From: Mytilus edulis
Taxonomy: Eukaryota; Mollusca; Bivalvia; Mytilida; Mytilidae
Assembly: GCF_963676685.1 (NCBI RefSeq)
Contig: NC_092354.1
Coordinates: forward strand, 13,088,746-13,152,745
Reading direction: 5' to 3'
Length of the DNA stretch: 64,000 nt
Positions 1 to 11,312 of this stretch are shown piece after piece. Numbering within the stretch: the stretch's first letter is position 1; each line of letters begins with the position of its first letter. The position numbers and the translations under genes are program-made. The notes below the pieces were generated by a model. It was not told where the DNA came from. It searched no databases and saw nothing but the letters and a program-made list of their open reading frames with translations.

Positions 1-808
1 GAATCCAAAAATGTACTAAGATTTTTTATTATGGGCCCAGTTTTCAAGTTGGTCCAAATCAGGATCTAAAATTATTATATTAAGTATTGTGCAATAGCAA
101 GTCTTTTCAATTGCACAGTATTGCGCAATGGCAAGAAATATCTAATTGCACAATATTGTGAAATATCAAATTTTTTTTTAATTAGAGTTATCTTTCTTTG
201 TCCAGAATAGTAAGCAAGAAATATCTAATTGCAAAATATTGTGCAATAGCAAGATTTTTTTTTAATTGGAGTTATCTTTCTTTGTCCAGAATCAACTTAA
301 ATCTTTGTTATATACAATATACAATGTATATTCACTTTTTACTACCAACTGATAAATTAAAATAATCTTTACCATTCAGTGATAACAAGCAGTTTTTTTA
401 CATCTTAATATTTTATGATGTATTTAAATGAGTAGTTATTGTTGCAAACTCCATTAGAAATTTTAATTGAGATTAGTTTTGGAATAAGGGAAAGGGGGAT
501 GTGATTAAAAAAATTGGGTTCAATTTTTCTCATTTGAAATTTCATAAATAAAAAAGAAAATTTCTTCAAACATTTTTTTGAGAGGATTAATATTCAACAG
601 CATAGTGAATTGCTCTAAGAGAAACAAAAATTTTAAGTTCATTAGAACACATTCATTCTGTGTCAGAAACCTATGCTGTGTCAACTATTTAATCACAATC
701 CAAATTTAGAGCTGAATCCAGCTTGAATGTTGTGTCCATACTTGCCCTAACCGTTCAGGGTTCAACCTCTGCGGTCGTATAAAGCTACGCCCTGCGGAGC
801 ATCTGGTT
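1..808 (+). mobile_element. 3' part of a TATACGACCGC-ended transposon (cut by window edge)
   Basis: This is the right-hand part of the same repeat family that is present nearly whole at 8562-11152. Shared landmarks are the GGGCCCAGTTTTCAAGTTGG block, the array of TTGTGCAATAGCAAGAAAT units, the GAGCTGAATCCAGCTTGAAT block and the terminal GCGGTCGTATAAAGC followed by GCGGAGCATCTGGTT. No transposase can be read in it. The left part lies outside the window. Confidence 0.8.
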
Positions 809-814
809 CTATTT

Positions 815-1398
815 AATCTAACTTCAAGATATCTCATAAACTTTATAAGATATCTTATATAATAGTTCATTAGATATTTGATATAGTTTGAAAGATATCT
901 TATAAATGTTTATTAGATATCTTTCAAAATCTTATATAGTTCACGAGATATCTGATGGTTGTTACCTTATATAAAGTATATTTGTAAGATATCTTATATA
1001 AAGTATATTTGTAAGATATCTTGTATAAAGTATATTTGTAAGATATCTTATATAAAGTATATGTAAGATATATATTTTGAAATCTATATTAGATATCTTC
1101 TATATTATATAAGATATCTATTTTATATAAGATATCTTATAAAAAATATTATTTATGATATCTTGTATATTATAAGAAATATTATTAGAGATATCGTATA
1201 TAAACATGATAAATTATAAGATATTTCATATAATTTTCTTAACATGATATCCAATAAATCATATAAGATATCTTATACAAAACATATTTATAAGATATTT
1301 CATATCTTTAAGATATCTTAAATAAATTTTATATATTATATGAGATATCTTATATATTACATAAGATATCTTATATATTATGAGATAATTTGAAATTA
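815..1398. repeat. GATATC-rich palindromic AT repeat
   Basis: The stretch consists largely of variants of TATAAGATATCTTATATA, a self-complementary word, repeated at irregular spacing (often 25 to 40 bases). Better-ordered copies lie at about 966-1060, where a unit close to TTGTAAGATATCTTATATAAAG recurs four times. It directly abuts the transposon end at 808. It has no coding potential and could form cruciforms. Confidence 0.7.
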
Positions 1399-3687
1399 TG
1401 AGATAATTTGAAATTCGAATAAATAGCTAAATGGCTTGCCATAGGTTTATGTTAGCTGGTACTTGTGGTATATATGTTTTTGTAATATGCCTCGTTTACC
1501 AAAGTTAAGATGATAGTGCATCATATGCAATGATATTCATGTAATACAACTTCCCTGGTCTGAATCCAATAATTTCTTCAATCAGTGTACAGGTGAAATT
1601 AACTTATTATTCATTTTCCGTTTTTACAGGAAAATGATATTATTTCGTCTTAGATTGTATTCATAAAAATTCCCAATTTGATATTCAAGGGACCCATTTG
1701 AAAACACCTGGAATCATCCCTGCCCGGGTTGGCATGGTTGGGTGGGGTGTTTTTAACCCACAGAACTCTTCCTCTGGATCCCCTGCTGTGATGAATGTTT
1801 GAACTTAGATCTTTGAACTAACTTTTTGTAATTCACTTTCAGCTCGGGATGAGGTTACTTATCTAAGTATTTAGACCTCCGTAAGATTATACTGCAAGAG
1901 GTTCAGTATGCGGGTGTGTCTGGTACCAAGGGTAGACTGTGTAAGTTACTGGATACCAGTCTGTCGTTAATACTGTCTTAGCTTACACCTACATCATGGT
2001 ATACCCTACATTAAATGTATGTACATGTACAATACATACATGGTGAACAAGTCACCCTTGATGTTGATTGAATCACTGTAATTGCTGAGCATTGAAAGGG
2101 AAACTGTCCTGATGTACACAAAATGTATGACAATGTGAATCATTAACAAACACCTGCATTCAATAGTTAGTCAGAGCTCAATCATAAATAAGTCTTAATC
2201 TGCTTTTGACTTATAAACATGATAAAGGTCTAAATTTGTCTCCCTTTAATTTAAGACAATTCATAACTTCATTAAGTCTATTAGTGTTCATGGTGTTAAG
2301 CAAGATATATTTGAGCTGAATTTAAAAGTTTGAAAATATTGACTCCTACAAGTCAATAAGCTAATAAAATTGGTCAACTTCAAAGACCAATGCATATTTA
2401 TATAAAGGTGTATCTACTCTATATGAAATTATGACAATATTGAAAGACAATGCTTTGTCTTCTAAAGGTGTAATATCACCATTGATTTTCCCCTATTAGT
2501 CTTTGGTAAATTTTCACTTTTCAAAAAAATGTGCAGAATTTATCTTGGTGTCAAATAAAGAAATTCTTGGCATGAGTAAAGTTTTATCATGTTTATCCTG
2601 TCCTAGAAAAAATTTCACATAACGTTTCAGTGCATATATATAAGAAAATAACCATCATTGGAAGTTAACCAATCAAATTTCTCCCCTTATTTTATCTGTG
2701 TACAAGGTTTAGTCACCATGTAACCTCAAGATTGCAAAATATTCTATAGAAATCCCAAATAAAAAACAATGGTGTTTTGAAATACCCAAGACATATGTTT
2801 ATGACACAGAAATATTTTACTGCAATAAAATGCAGGACCTACTTTCGTATACAACTGGATGTAAGGTACCGAGATTTGGTGGTATTACACCTAAAGAAAA
2901 ATATGCATGAGAGCCTAAAAAAGCAGAAATAATTTTTATTTACTTTACAATGCAACCAACTATGGCCACACTGAACATGCTAAATGAGGAAAATAATCTT
3001 ATGTAAGGTAAAAGTGTTCAATTAGATAATTAAATAAAGCTCATGTCCTTGTGAACTTTCAGACTGGTTTATCATGTTTATGGTGTCATTCATGTAGGTG
3101 GTGCACTTTGGCCGGCAAATAAAATGAAGTCTTTTCATAAACATAAATAGACTAAAACAAGTCTGTCATTTTCTGATTTAAAAGTCTGAAAAAGGAAAAC
3201 ACATTTTTCATGTTTTTTTGATAAATACATTTTTTGACTTCTGTAAATAAGTTACATGTAAGTCTAAAACAAAAAACAACTTATTTATGTCTGAGCTCTA
3301 GACTGGTTACGGCTGTTTTGCTAGTGTTCTTAACCTACCTACATGACTAAGTGACAATATAGATTTCAAATTCTAGTTTCTAATAATATGTTACTTTTGC
3401 AAATAAATGTTAGTGTTCTGAAAGATTTGGGATAAATTGAAAGTTAAATATGTTCTGTTTTTGAAAAATAATCCTCTTCAGGGCATGGGGACATTCTGTT
3501 TTGTTTTCCACCAGAAACTACCTTGTTTAACTGTGATTCACTCAAAAAGGGTGATATTTAGCTGTCTCACCTTGTATTTAGTGTACCTATACCAATGAAA
3601 ACTGCTGTTTTTTTTACGTGTATAGATCTGTTGTGAACCTAGTGTATAAATCTGTTGTAATGTAGTGTCTGTTTGATATGTTTACAG
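1399..3687. other. No gene seen; probable intron 1 of the selenoprotein gene
   Basis: I see no open frame with splice signals here. I searched for an exon that ends in TG before a GT donor and reads V-x-Y-C, as the Rdx family requires, and found none. The stretch is therefore probably intron or upstream intergenic DNA. No ordered repeat is evident. Confidence 0.4.
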
Positions 3688-6600
3688 TGGTGGGTGAGGT
3701 TATGGACCTCGGTACCAGGAGCTTCGCGGGGCTGTCCTTGCTGAGGTTCCTACTGCTGAGGTCACAGGACAAGTTGGAAGATCATGTAAGTATAAACGCA
3801 GTCTACCCCAAATACTTATTGACTATTTTTTAATTTGCTTTAATAATTTTTTTCCTTAGCCCCAACTAACATGACTAATTTTTACTCCTAAAAGTATATT
3901 CATATATATACATATCAGGCCCGTAACCAGGAATTTCCAACGGAGGGGAGGGGGGGGGGGGGGGGGTTGATTGGTTATTTGGACTCATGAACTTGTCTTT
4001 AACAGTCACAATTTGACCAGAACGTTGACTTTAACAGTGCTTATTTGTTACCCCCCTGGCTATGGGTACATGTATGTATATATATATAAAAATCGATTGC
4101 TAATTTAAAAAAAGAGTCCTTTAATAGCATTAATGGTAACAATTTAACTGCACTAGGTGCACATTGGTGAATGTCTCTTCTGTTTCTCAGTGAAACTGGA
4201 GGCTAAACATTGAAAAACAAAAACTTCCAAAACATTGAAGAGTTAATCAAACCAAATAGGACCTAAAGTATACTCAAACCTGAACAAGGATTCACTGCCA
4301 TGACTGTGCTTGAGGGAGATATATTTTTTATATATTATTATTTTGTAAAAATTTGATCTGATCCACCACTAGACATTTATCATATAAGAAATTGAAATTA
4401 GAATGTTTGTAATGTTTCTAGAATTAATTTGTTCATTTAGATTTACATATAATGTTGTAGGTAGAGTTTTCTCTCTTAATCATTTAGATTTTTAAACTTA
4501 AGCTATACTTTCTTCTGTCCTTGAATTTCTCTGGCTTATATATGGAGTGTTTAGTCATTTTTCTTTATATACCATAGCTGTCTTTTAAATATTCATAAGA
4601 TGCATGCAGACTTATAAACTCATTGTTATTTAGATCCTTTCCAGTCAATGTCATGCAATTTATTGATAATATGTTATTCTCAGATATTTAAGTTACATTT
4701 ATATGATGTACATTTGAATAATCATACATGTACTTGTCAAGGAAACATTTATAATTAAAATTGCATTAGTAATGCATGGTTTATGAATCTGCTATAGAAA
4801 TAGGTTCAATTACAAGTGTATAATAATGAACAAAGGAAGATAACTCAAGTTTTTAATTTGCCTTGCAAAACAAAAACAATCTTTACCCTCCAGTGCTCAC
4901 AAGCACTATTATATTTTAAGGTTGTCAGGCATCAGCAAAATAAACAGTAGTCCATGTCCATGGGTTATAAAAAAGTCTTTCATCAGGAATGTTCAATGTT
5001 TGGCACTAAATGAATTCATAAAGTATCAATTAGAGCCAAAACTATTTTAAAAGATTTAATGATTTTCTTACACAAGTTACACTCCTATCTTATAATTCAT
5101 ATAAGAGGGTGTGTATGGGACAAAAGGAATACAGAATAATTGCCTCTAAATATAAAGGTATACCTGAGAAATATGAAATGTAGACCTGAGGCTGTTAATT
5201 TAGAAAATGTTGGGGTGCTTTAATTTAGTATCTAAGAAATAGAGAATAACATGAATAATTGACAAACAGTTAAGAATTGAAGAAATTGGTATTAAACAAG
5301 ATTGAAGAAATGAAGATCCTGATCCTCGACCAAAAATTATCAAAATGCACATGAAAGTTAAATATGTGTGTTAAAGGATTATATAGTCCAGCTGTAGTCT
5401 GTTAAGTATTTTTTCAATAATGATTAGGGCCTTACTCTGTTTTCCATTATGACAGTACCAGCACTTTGAATCAATTAGTTTGTTTAATTTATTCAATATA
5501 CAAAAGAAGGTGTGGTATGATTGCCAATAAGATAACTCTCCACAAGAGACTAAATGACAAAGATTTAACAACTATAGGTCACCCAATGGCCTTCAATAAT
5601 GAGCAAAGCTCATACCTTATAGTCAGCTATAAAAAGCTCAGAAATGACAATGTAAAACAATTCAAACAAGGAAACTAACGGCCTGATTTATGTACAAAAA
5701 AAATGAAAGAAAAACCAATATGTAACACATACATGTAAACAAACGACAACCACTGAATTACTGGCTCCTGACTTGGGACAGACACAATTTGACATACATA
5801 CAGAATGTGGGAGGGTTAAACATATTAAGCTTTTGTTAATACATGAACATGCATTCATTTATATTGCATTCCCTGTTTTCTCTGATTTCAGCATCATTTG
5901 AAGTAACAGTGAATGATAAGTTGATCTTCTCTAAACTGAAACTGGGTGGATTCCCTGCAGCTGAAGATGTAGGTTTATATTTTATACTTTATGTTACTGT
6001 TGTGATTGAAGTACATGAATAAGAAGATGGGGTATAATTTCCAATAAGACTAAATGGCATAGAAGTTAGAAAGCATAACCAATTCATTAAAATAAGATAT
6101 AAAACACAACATTGATGTAAAGCATGTCAAATGAGAAAATCAATGGGTTGATTTATGTACAAAACAATAAACAAATAAGAATTGATGATTTACAACAACA
6201 AATGACAACAATTGAATTATAGGCTACTGATTTGGGACAAGCACATACAGACCAGGATGGTTTAAACATGATTGAGCACCCAAACCTCCCCTTAAACTTA
6301 GATTGTGGTGTAACAGTACTGCAATGTATAGAATTAGTTGAAATGGGCTTGTCTCATCAGATTGATACAATCCTAAAAACAACTAACAAAGTTTTAATTA
6401 TATAGTTTTTACCTTCCATTATACTGTAAATTCAGAAATTATTGCGGTGTTTTTAATATTGCAAAAAATGCAAGAGTTATAATCCCAAAAATTTAAGCTC
6501 ACATTTTGATTTTTTTTTTTTAAATTCACATTTTAGTCTGAAATGACCAAATTGCAATAATTAAATGAATGCATGCAATAATTTCTCCATTTACACTAAA

Positions 6601-7110
6601 TTGAAATATTATATTTTTTAAGTGGTTGCCAAGCCCATATTTTCAGTGTCCTTGTGTTATATGTGTTACATGCTCAAGCTCTGCTAAAATTTTAGAGGCC
6701 ATTGACTACTGGATTGTTAATTTTTATCTACTCACTATTGAGTGAAGAAAGCTTGGATAGACATTCAAAATCACTGAGACAATGACCATGATGTCTAAAA
6801 ATCTTACTGGCCATTAAATTTTCATTTTCCAGTATTCCAAGTAGTGATCATCATTTTTGAGGGGAAAGTAATTTGTGTGTTATAATATTCCCTCATTTTA
6901 AAGTGGTAGTCCAGTGCTCCTCCAAAGTACCACCTGACATCTTCCTGAACATTCATGACATATAAACCACTGGACATTATCAACAATTATTCAATATAAC
7001 ATAAACATCACTTTCTTTTCAAGGTAATTGCAAGTATACGGGAAGCAGAGAAGGGTCTAGAAGCAAAAGAAATAACAACAGCTCAAAGCCCAGGATGTAA
7101 CATATTGTAA
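3688..7110 (+). CDS. mien1: MIEN1/Rdx12-like selenoprotein (selenoprotein W-like), last three coding exons
   Basis: Exons are 3688-3785, 5892-5968 and 7024-7110, with junctions TTTACAG|TGG, TCAT|GTAAGT, TTTCAG|CAT, GAT|GTAGGT and TTTCAAG|GTA. The first base completes a Cys codon (TG+T, inferred), giving C-G-G-TGA-G-Y-G-P-R-Y-Q-E-L, the CxxU redox motif of the Rdx family. Exon 2 reads SFEVTVNDKLIFSKLKLGGF and exon 3 VIASIREAEKGLEAKEITTA, then ends in C-N-I-L-stop. These match, from memory, the human MIEN1 blocks [20 protein letters not shown] and DLIEAIRRA and its CVIL prenylation box. Human MIEN1 has CxxC, whereas Sec forms (called SelW2) are known in some fish. The protein should be a thioredoxin-fold, membrane-tethered redox protein. 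About 85 residues are visible and roughly 25 N-terminal ones are missing. If TGA were a true stop, the well-conserved downstream exons would be unexplained. Confidence 0.88.
3695..3697 (+). other. mien1: In-frame TGA, predicted selenocysteine codon
   Basis: The TGA sits at the exact position of the second redox residue of the CxxC/CxxU motif, two residues after the Cys split across the upstream junction and directly before Gly-Tyr, as in selenoprotein W (CGAUGY). The frame stays open and family-like through the rest of this exon and two further exons. A standard gene caller would stop here or skip the exon. Confidence 0.85.
3917..4069. repeat. Small hairpin MITE with poly-G tract (intron)
   Basis: The left end AGGCCCGTAACCAGGAATTT is inversely related to the right end CCCCCTGGCTATGGGTAC, so the unit can fold on itself. 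It contains a run of about 19 G at 3949-3967. It lies in the intron after the Sec exon. Confidence 0.55.
5502..5830 (+). repeat. Mytilid interspersed repeat (GGTATGATTGCCAAT family), copy 1
   Basis: It starts with AAAAGAAGGTGTGGTATGAT and runs through blocks for CTCCACAAGAGACTAAATGA, CCTTCAATAATGAGCAAAGC, CGGCCTGATTTATGTACAAA and GGCTCCTGACTTGGGACAGA to a GTTAAACAT end. Related copies lie at 6021-6374, 26136-26200, 27601-27700, 53134-53345 and 63463-63715. Its internal open frames are not genes. It lies in an intron of the selenoprotein gene. Confidence 0.75.
6021..6374 (+). repeat. GGTATGATTGCCAAT-family repeat, diverged copy 2
   Basis: It has the same order of blocks as the copy at 5502 but is more decayed: AAGAAGATGGGGTATAAT, GGTTGATTTATGTACAAAAC, GGCTACTGATTTGGGACAAG, then GGTTTAAACATG, with a further tail CTTGTCTCATCAGATTGATA. 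It lies in the intron before the last coding exon of the selenoprotein gene. Confidence 0.65.
6422..6598. mobile_element. MITE with 24-bp terminal inverted repeats
   Basis: The left end (6422-6445) begins TACTGTAAATTCAGAAATTA and the right end (6575-6598), GCAATAATTTCTCC followed by ATTTACACTA, is its near-perfect reverse complement. The 177-bp unit has no coding capacity and lies in the intron of the selenoprotein gene. Confidence 0.7.
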
Positions 7111-7234
7111 AACAGGAAGTGCAAAGATTTATGGGAAAAACACAGGAAGATCAAATTTACAGTGAATGATTTAACATTTTTTTGTCATATAAGATTGGGA
7201 CAATATAACTTGTTTGTAATATACTCATTTAAAT
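7111..7234 (+). other. mien1: 3' UTR of the selenoprotein gene
   Basis: This non-coding sequence follows the TAA stop directly in the last exon and leads into the SECIS-like hairpin. No splice donor or polyadenylation signal was noticed in it. Confidence 0.6.
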
Positions 7235-7298
7235 CCATCCTCTTTGTATGAAAATAAAAACTTAAATTTTGTGTTTTTATTGGATGGTAAATAGAGGT
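7235..7298 (+). promoter_or_regulatory. mien1: SECIS-like element in the 3' UTR
   Basis: The core ATGA (7248-7251) faces GGAT (7282-7285), which supplies the tandem G.A pairs of a SECIS quartet. Helix II is nine perfect base pairs, AATAAAAAC (7253-7261) with GTTTTTATT (7273-7281). The apical loop TTAAATTTTGT (7262-7272) carries the unpaired AA, and 12 bases separate ATGA from that AA, inside the usual 10-13. Helix I can form from CCTCT (7239-7243) with AGAGG (7293-7297). It lies 137 bases after the stop codon. The helix is A/U-rich, so a folding check is needed. Confidence 0.75.
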
Positions 7299-7786
7299 TT
7301 ATTTAATATGAGTATATTTTAAACAAAAATGATTGTTACAGATTATACAATGTGTCTTGATATCACACATACTAGTATGATAATTAGTTTATTTATTGGT
7401 ATATTTTATAATTATTTATTTTCTTTTTGTAACAGATTGTTGTGAATTTGTTAATTGACACATTAACTTTATTTCATTAATTTGGTATTTACATGGGGAC
7501 ATAACTTTTTGTATTAATTCATAACTAGCTCATAACACATTTCATTTTTTTTTTTGACATTATCTACAAAAAATCCCTCAGGAAAGTTTACTATGTGGAG
7601 CAATTTTAAGAAGACCTTGTTTTTTTTTGGACATTTGGTTCTTTTGATTTACATGTTTTAGGCTTATATATTATATGTTAAAGTTGAGGGTTGTCTTATA
7701 AGAATTTCCATGAAGGAATTCAAAAATCTTTTTTTTAGTAAAAGTGCATTATTTGGCTCAACATCTTGGAATTTTCAGTTTAAATG

Positions 7787-8010
7787 CAAAATTTGATAAA
7801 TGAAATCTTAACTGTTATTTATTAATAAAATTTCTATAAATGTAAAATTTGATAAATGAAATCTAACTGTTATTTATTAATAAAATTTCTATAAATGTAA
7901 AATTTGATAAATGAAATCTAACTGTTATTTATTAATAAAATTTCTATAAATGTAAAATTTGATAAATGAAATCTAACTGTTATTTATTAATAAAATTTCT
8001 ATAAATGTGA
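7787..8010 (+). repeat. 55-bp tandem repeat, four copies, each with AATAAA
   Basis: The unit runs from AAAATTTGATAAATGAAATC through CTGTTATTTATTAATAAAAT to TTCTATAAATGT. Starts of the ATTTGATAAA block fall at 7791, 7847, 7902 and 7957, so the period is 55 (56 for the first copy). Every copy carries an AATAAA, which makes the array a possible set of alternative polyadenylation signals for the selenoprotein transcript just upstream. Confidence 0.85.
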
Positions 8011-8215
8011 TATGTTTCTTATATAGACTGCATCAATTTTTAGTTGCAAAGACATGTGTGTAATTTTGCAGAAATCATCATCAACACCTGATTGTGGTAA
8101 GTTATCTGGTTAGGCCAAGAAAAAAATGTGTTTGTTTACTAAATGTCATTTGCAGTAGACTACATTTAACGTCACTCTAGAATAGACAACATGTGTCTAG
8201 CAATCAAAAAGTAAA

Positions 8216-8345
8216 ATCACAAAAATACTGAACTCTGAGGAAAATTCAAAATGGAAAGTCACTAATCAAATGGAAAAATCAAAAGCTCAAACACATCAAA
8301 CAAATGGATAACAACTGTCATATTCCTGACTTGGTACAGGTGTTT
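8216..8345 (-). repeat. Fragment of the 'CCTCGGAGTTCAGTA' repeat family, minus copy
   Basis: The sequence reads ATACTGAACTCTGAGGAAAA, then CAAAAGCTCAAACACATCAA and TAACAACTGTCATATTCCTG. This is the reverse complement of copies at 12777-13110 and 37255-37506. It is non-coding. Confidence 0.7.
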
Positions 8346-8561
8346 TCATAAATGTAAATAAAATGATGTATTAAACCTGGTTTTAAAGCTAGCTAAACCT
8401 CTCACTTGTATAACAGAAGTGTTTTTTTAAATATGATCAGCACCAAGGTTACAGTTTGCTGATAAGGTTTATACCTAATGTGTTCTGTTTGCTTGTGAAT
8501 TATTTGTTTCCATAGACTGCAATGAGTGTCAATCGAGTTGAGACAGAACTATTTATGTTAT

Positions 8562-11152
8562 AACCAGAGATGGTTTTTATACGACCGCAAAAATTTAAAT
8601 TTTTCGTCGTATATTGCTATCATGTTGGCGTCGTCGTCGTCGTCTTGCGTCGTCGTTGTCCGAATACTTTTAGTTTTCGCACTCTTACTTTAGTAAAAGT
8701 GAATAGAAATCTGTGAAATTTTAACACAAGGTTTATAACCACAAAAGGAAGGTTGGGATTGATTTTGGGAGTTTTGGTCCCAAAATTTTAGGAATTAGGG
8801 GCCAAAAAGGGCCCAAATAAGCATTTTCTTGGTTTTCGCACTCTAACTTTAGTAAAAGTGAATAGAAATCTATGAAATTTTAACACAAGGTTTATGACCA
8901 CAAAAGGAAGGTTGGGATTGATTTTGGGAGTTGAGGTCTGAACCGTTTAGGAATTGGGGGCCAAAAAGGGGCCCAAGTAAGCATTATTCTTGGTTTTCGC
9001 ACCATAACTTTAGTATAAGTAAATAGAAATCTTTGAAATTTAAACACAAGGTTTATGACCATAAAAGGAAGGTTGGGTTTGATTTTGGGAGTTTTGGTCC
9101 CAACAGTTTAGGCCCAAAGGGTCCAAAATTGAACTTTGTTTGATTTCATCAAAAAATGAATAATTGGGGTTCTTTGATATGCCGGATCTAACTGTGTATG
9201 TAGATTCTTAATTTTTGGTCCCGTTTTCCAATTGGTCTACATTAAGGTCCAAGGGTCCAAAATTAAACTTAGTTTGATTTTAACAAAAATTGAATCCTTG
9301 GGGTTCTTTGCTATGCTGAATCTGAAAATGTACTTAGATTTTTGATTATTGGGCCAGTTTTCAAGTTGGTCCAAATCGGGGTCCAAAATTAAACTTTGTT
9401 TGATTTCATCAAAAATTGAATAATTGGGGTTCTTTGATATGCCAAATCTAACTGTGTATGCAGATTCTTAATTTTTAGTCCTGTTTTCAAATTGGTCTAC
9501 ATTAAATACCAAAGGGTCCAAAATTAAACTAAGTTTGATTTCATAAAAAATTGAATAATAGGGGTTCTTTGATATGCCGGATCTAACTGTGTATGTAGAT
9601 TCTTAATTTTTGATCCCGTTTTCCAATAGACAACTTTCGAGTTCGATGCATTTCCGTCAAAAACTCTGGTTTTAGTGAACGTCATTTGTGCGTTTAGGGG
9701 CGTCGTCACTTCCATTCCAATGTTGAGCAAGTGGTTGGAAAACTATAATTCTATCTTGTACGAATTATACGACAAATTGAATTATCAAAATTGACAATCA
9801 GCATTGATGTCATTAGGGAATTGTCATTAAGTACCTACAGAACAACCATTATTTCTAGTTTATCCTTTACAATGACGATCACCAAGACGCTTGATGAACG
9901 TAAATAGTGCAGGGATACAGGCGACCCCCTCTATCTGGTAAATGACGTCATAAAGGCGCGTATAATTGACGAGTTTTTTCCAGTGACGAATGAACTCGAA
10001 AGTGGTCTATTGGTCTACATTAAGGTCCAAAGGGTCCAAAATTAAACATAGTTTGATTTTAACAAAAATTGAATTCTTGGGGTTCTTTGCTATGCTGAAT
10101 CTAAAAATGTACTTAGATTTTTGATTATTGGCCCGGTTTTCAAGTTGGTCCAAATCGGGGTCCAAAATTAAACTTTGTTTGATTTCATCAAAAATTGAAT
10201 AATTGGGGTTCTTTGATATGCCAAATCTAACTGTGTTTTCAAATTGGTCTACATTAAATACCAAAGGGTCCAAAATTAAACGAAGTTTGATTTTAACAAA
10301 AATTGAATTCTTTGGTTTTTTTGATATGCTGAATTTAATCATGTACTTAGATTTTTGATTATGGGCCCAGTTTTCAAGTTGGTTCAAATCAGGATCCAAA
10401 ATTATTATATTAAGTATTGTGCAATAGCAAGAAATTTTCAATTACACAGTATTCAGCAATAGCAAGAAATCTTCAATTGCACAGTATTGTGCAATAGCAA
10501 GAAATTTTCAATTGCACAGTTCTGCACAATAGCAAGAAATATTTAATTGCACAATATTGTGCAATAGCAAGAAATTTTTAATTGATTGGAGTTATCTTTC
10601 TTTGTCCAGAATAGTAGTTAAATCAACTTAAATCATTGTTTTATACAATACACAATGTATATTCACTTTTACTACCAACTGATAAATAAAAACAATCTTT
10701 ACCATTCAGTGATAACAAGCACTTTTTGTTACATTTTAATATTTTATGATGTATTTAAATGAGTAGTTATTGTTGCAAACTCCATAAGAAATTTGAATTG
10801 AGATCAGTTTTGAAAAAAAGGAAAGAGGGATGTGAAAAAAAATGGTGGGAGGGGGGGGGGGGGGGTTAAATTTCTCATTTCAGATTTCATAAATAAAAAG
10901 AAAATTTCTTCAAACATTTTTTTGAGAGGATGAATATTCAACAGCATAGTGATTGCTCAAAGGCAAAAAAAATATTTTAAGTTCATTAGACCACATTCAT
11001 TCTGTGTCCAAAACCTATGCTGTGTCAACTATTTAATCACAATCCAAATTTAGAGCTGAATCCAGCTTGAATGTTGTGTCCATACTTGCCTCAACCTTTC
11101 AGGGTTCAACCTCTGTGGTCGTATAAAGCTGCGCCATGCGGAGCATCTGGTT
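8562..11152 (+). mobile_element. Non-autonomous DNA transposon with TATACGACCGC ends
   Basis: The left end AACCAGAGATGG followed by TTTTTATACGACCGC is matched inversely at the right end by GTGGTCGTATAAAGC and GCATCTGGTT (11147-11152). Inside, a block with GGTTTTCGCACTCTAACTTT recurs about every 163 bp near 8670, 8830 and 8995. A block with GGGGTTCTTTGATATGCC then recurs through 9165-10320, and the TTGTGCAATAGCAAGAAAT array lies at about 10415-10580. A G-run sits at 10846-10866. No transposase or long frame is present. No target-site duplication is evident. A second transposon is nested at 9627-10009. Confidence 0.75.
9627..10009. mobile_element. 383-bp MITE nested in the larger transposon
   Basis: The left terminus TAGACAACTTTCGAGTTC (9627-9644) and the reverse complement of the right terminus, TAGACCACTTTCGAGTTC (9992-10009), differ at one base. 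The host sequence reads CCAA before and TTGG after the insertion. A paralogous block of the host repeat at about 9224-9245 reads CCAATTGG uninterrupted, giving a built-in empty-site comparison. The interior has no coding potential. Confidence 0.85.
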
Positions 11153-11312
11153 TTCAACTGTCGTTCCAAATTAAGTATTCTTGTTAGCTAATAAGGCATG
11201 ACAAAATGGTTATCGATGATACAATGATGCATCTTCGTTTAGTTTTTTTATAAGGATAAGACAATTTGTGTCAATTGATCTTTTATAGTGTCATTCTATG
11301 TTAAGGCTGTGA

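Noticed and set aside
3695..3697. TGA as a real stop codon ending a pseudogene
   Set aside because: The conserved frame continues through three exons with good splice sites and there is a SECIS-like element downstream.
7253..7258. AATAAA directly after the selenoprotein stop as the poly(A) signal
   Set aside because: It lies within helix II of the SECIS-like hairpin; cleavage just downstream would remove the element, and better signals follow at 7800-8010.
10007..10441. 144-codon minus-strand frame with internal repeats
   Set aside because: It is the reverse reading of tandem monomers in the transposon, without a recognisable domain or start.
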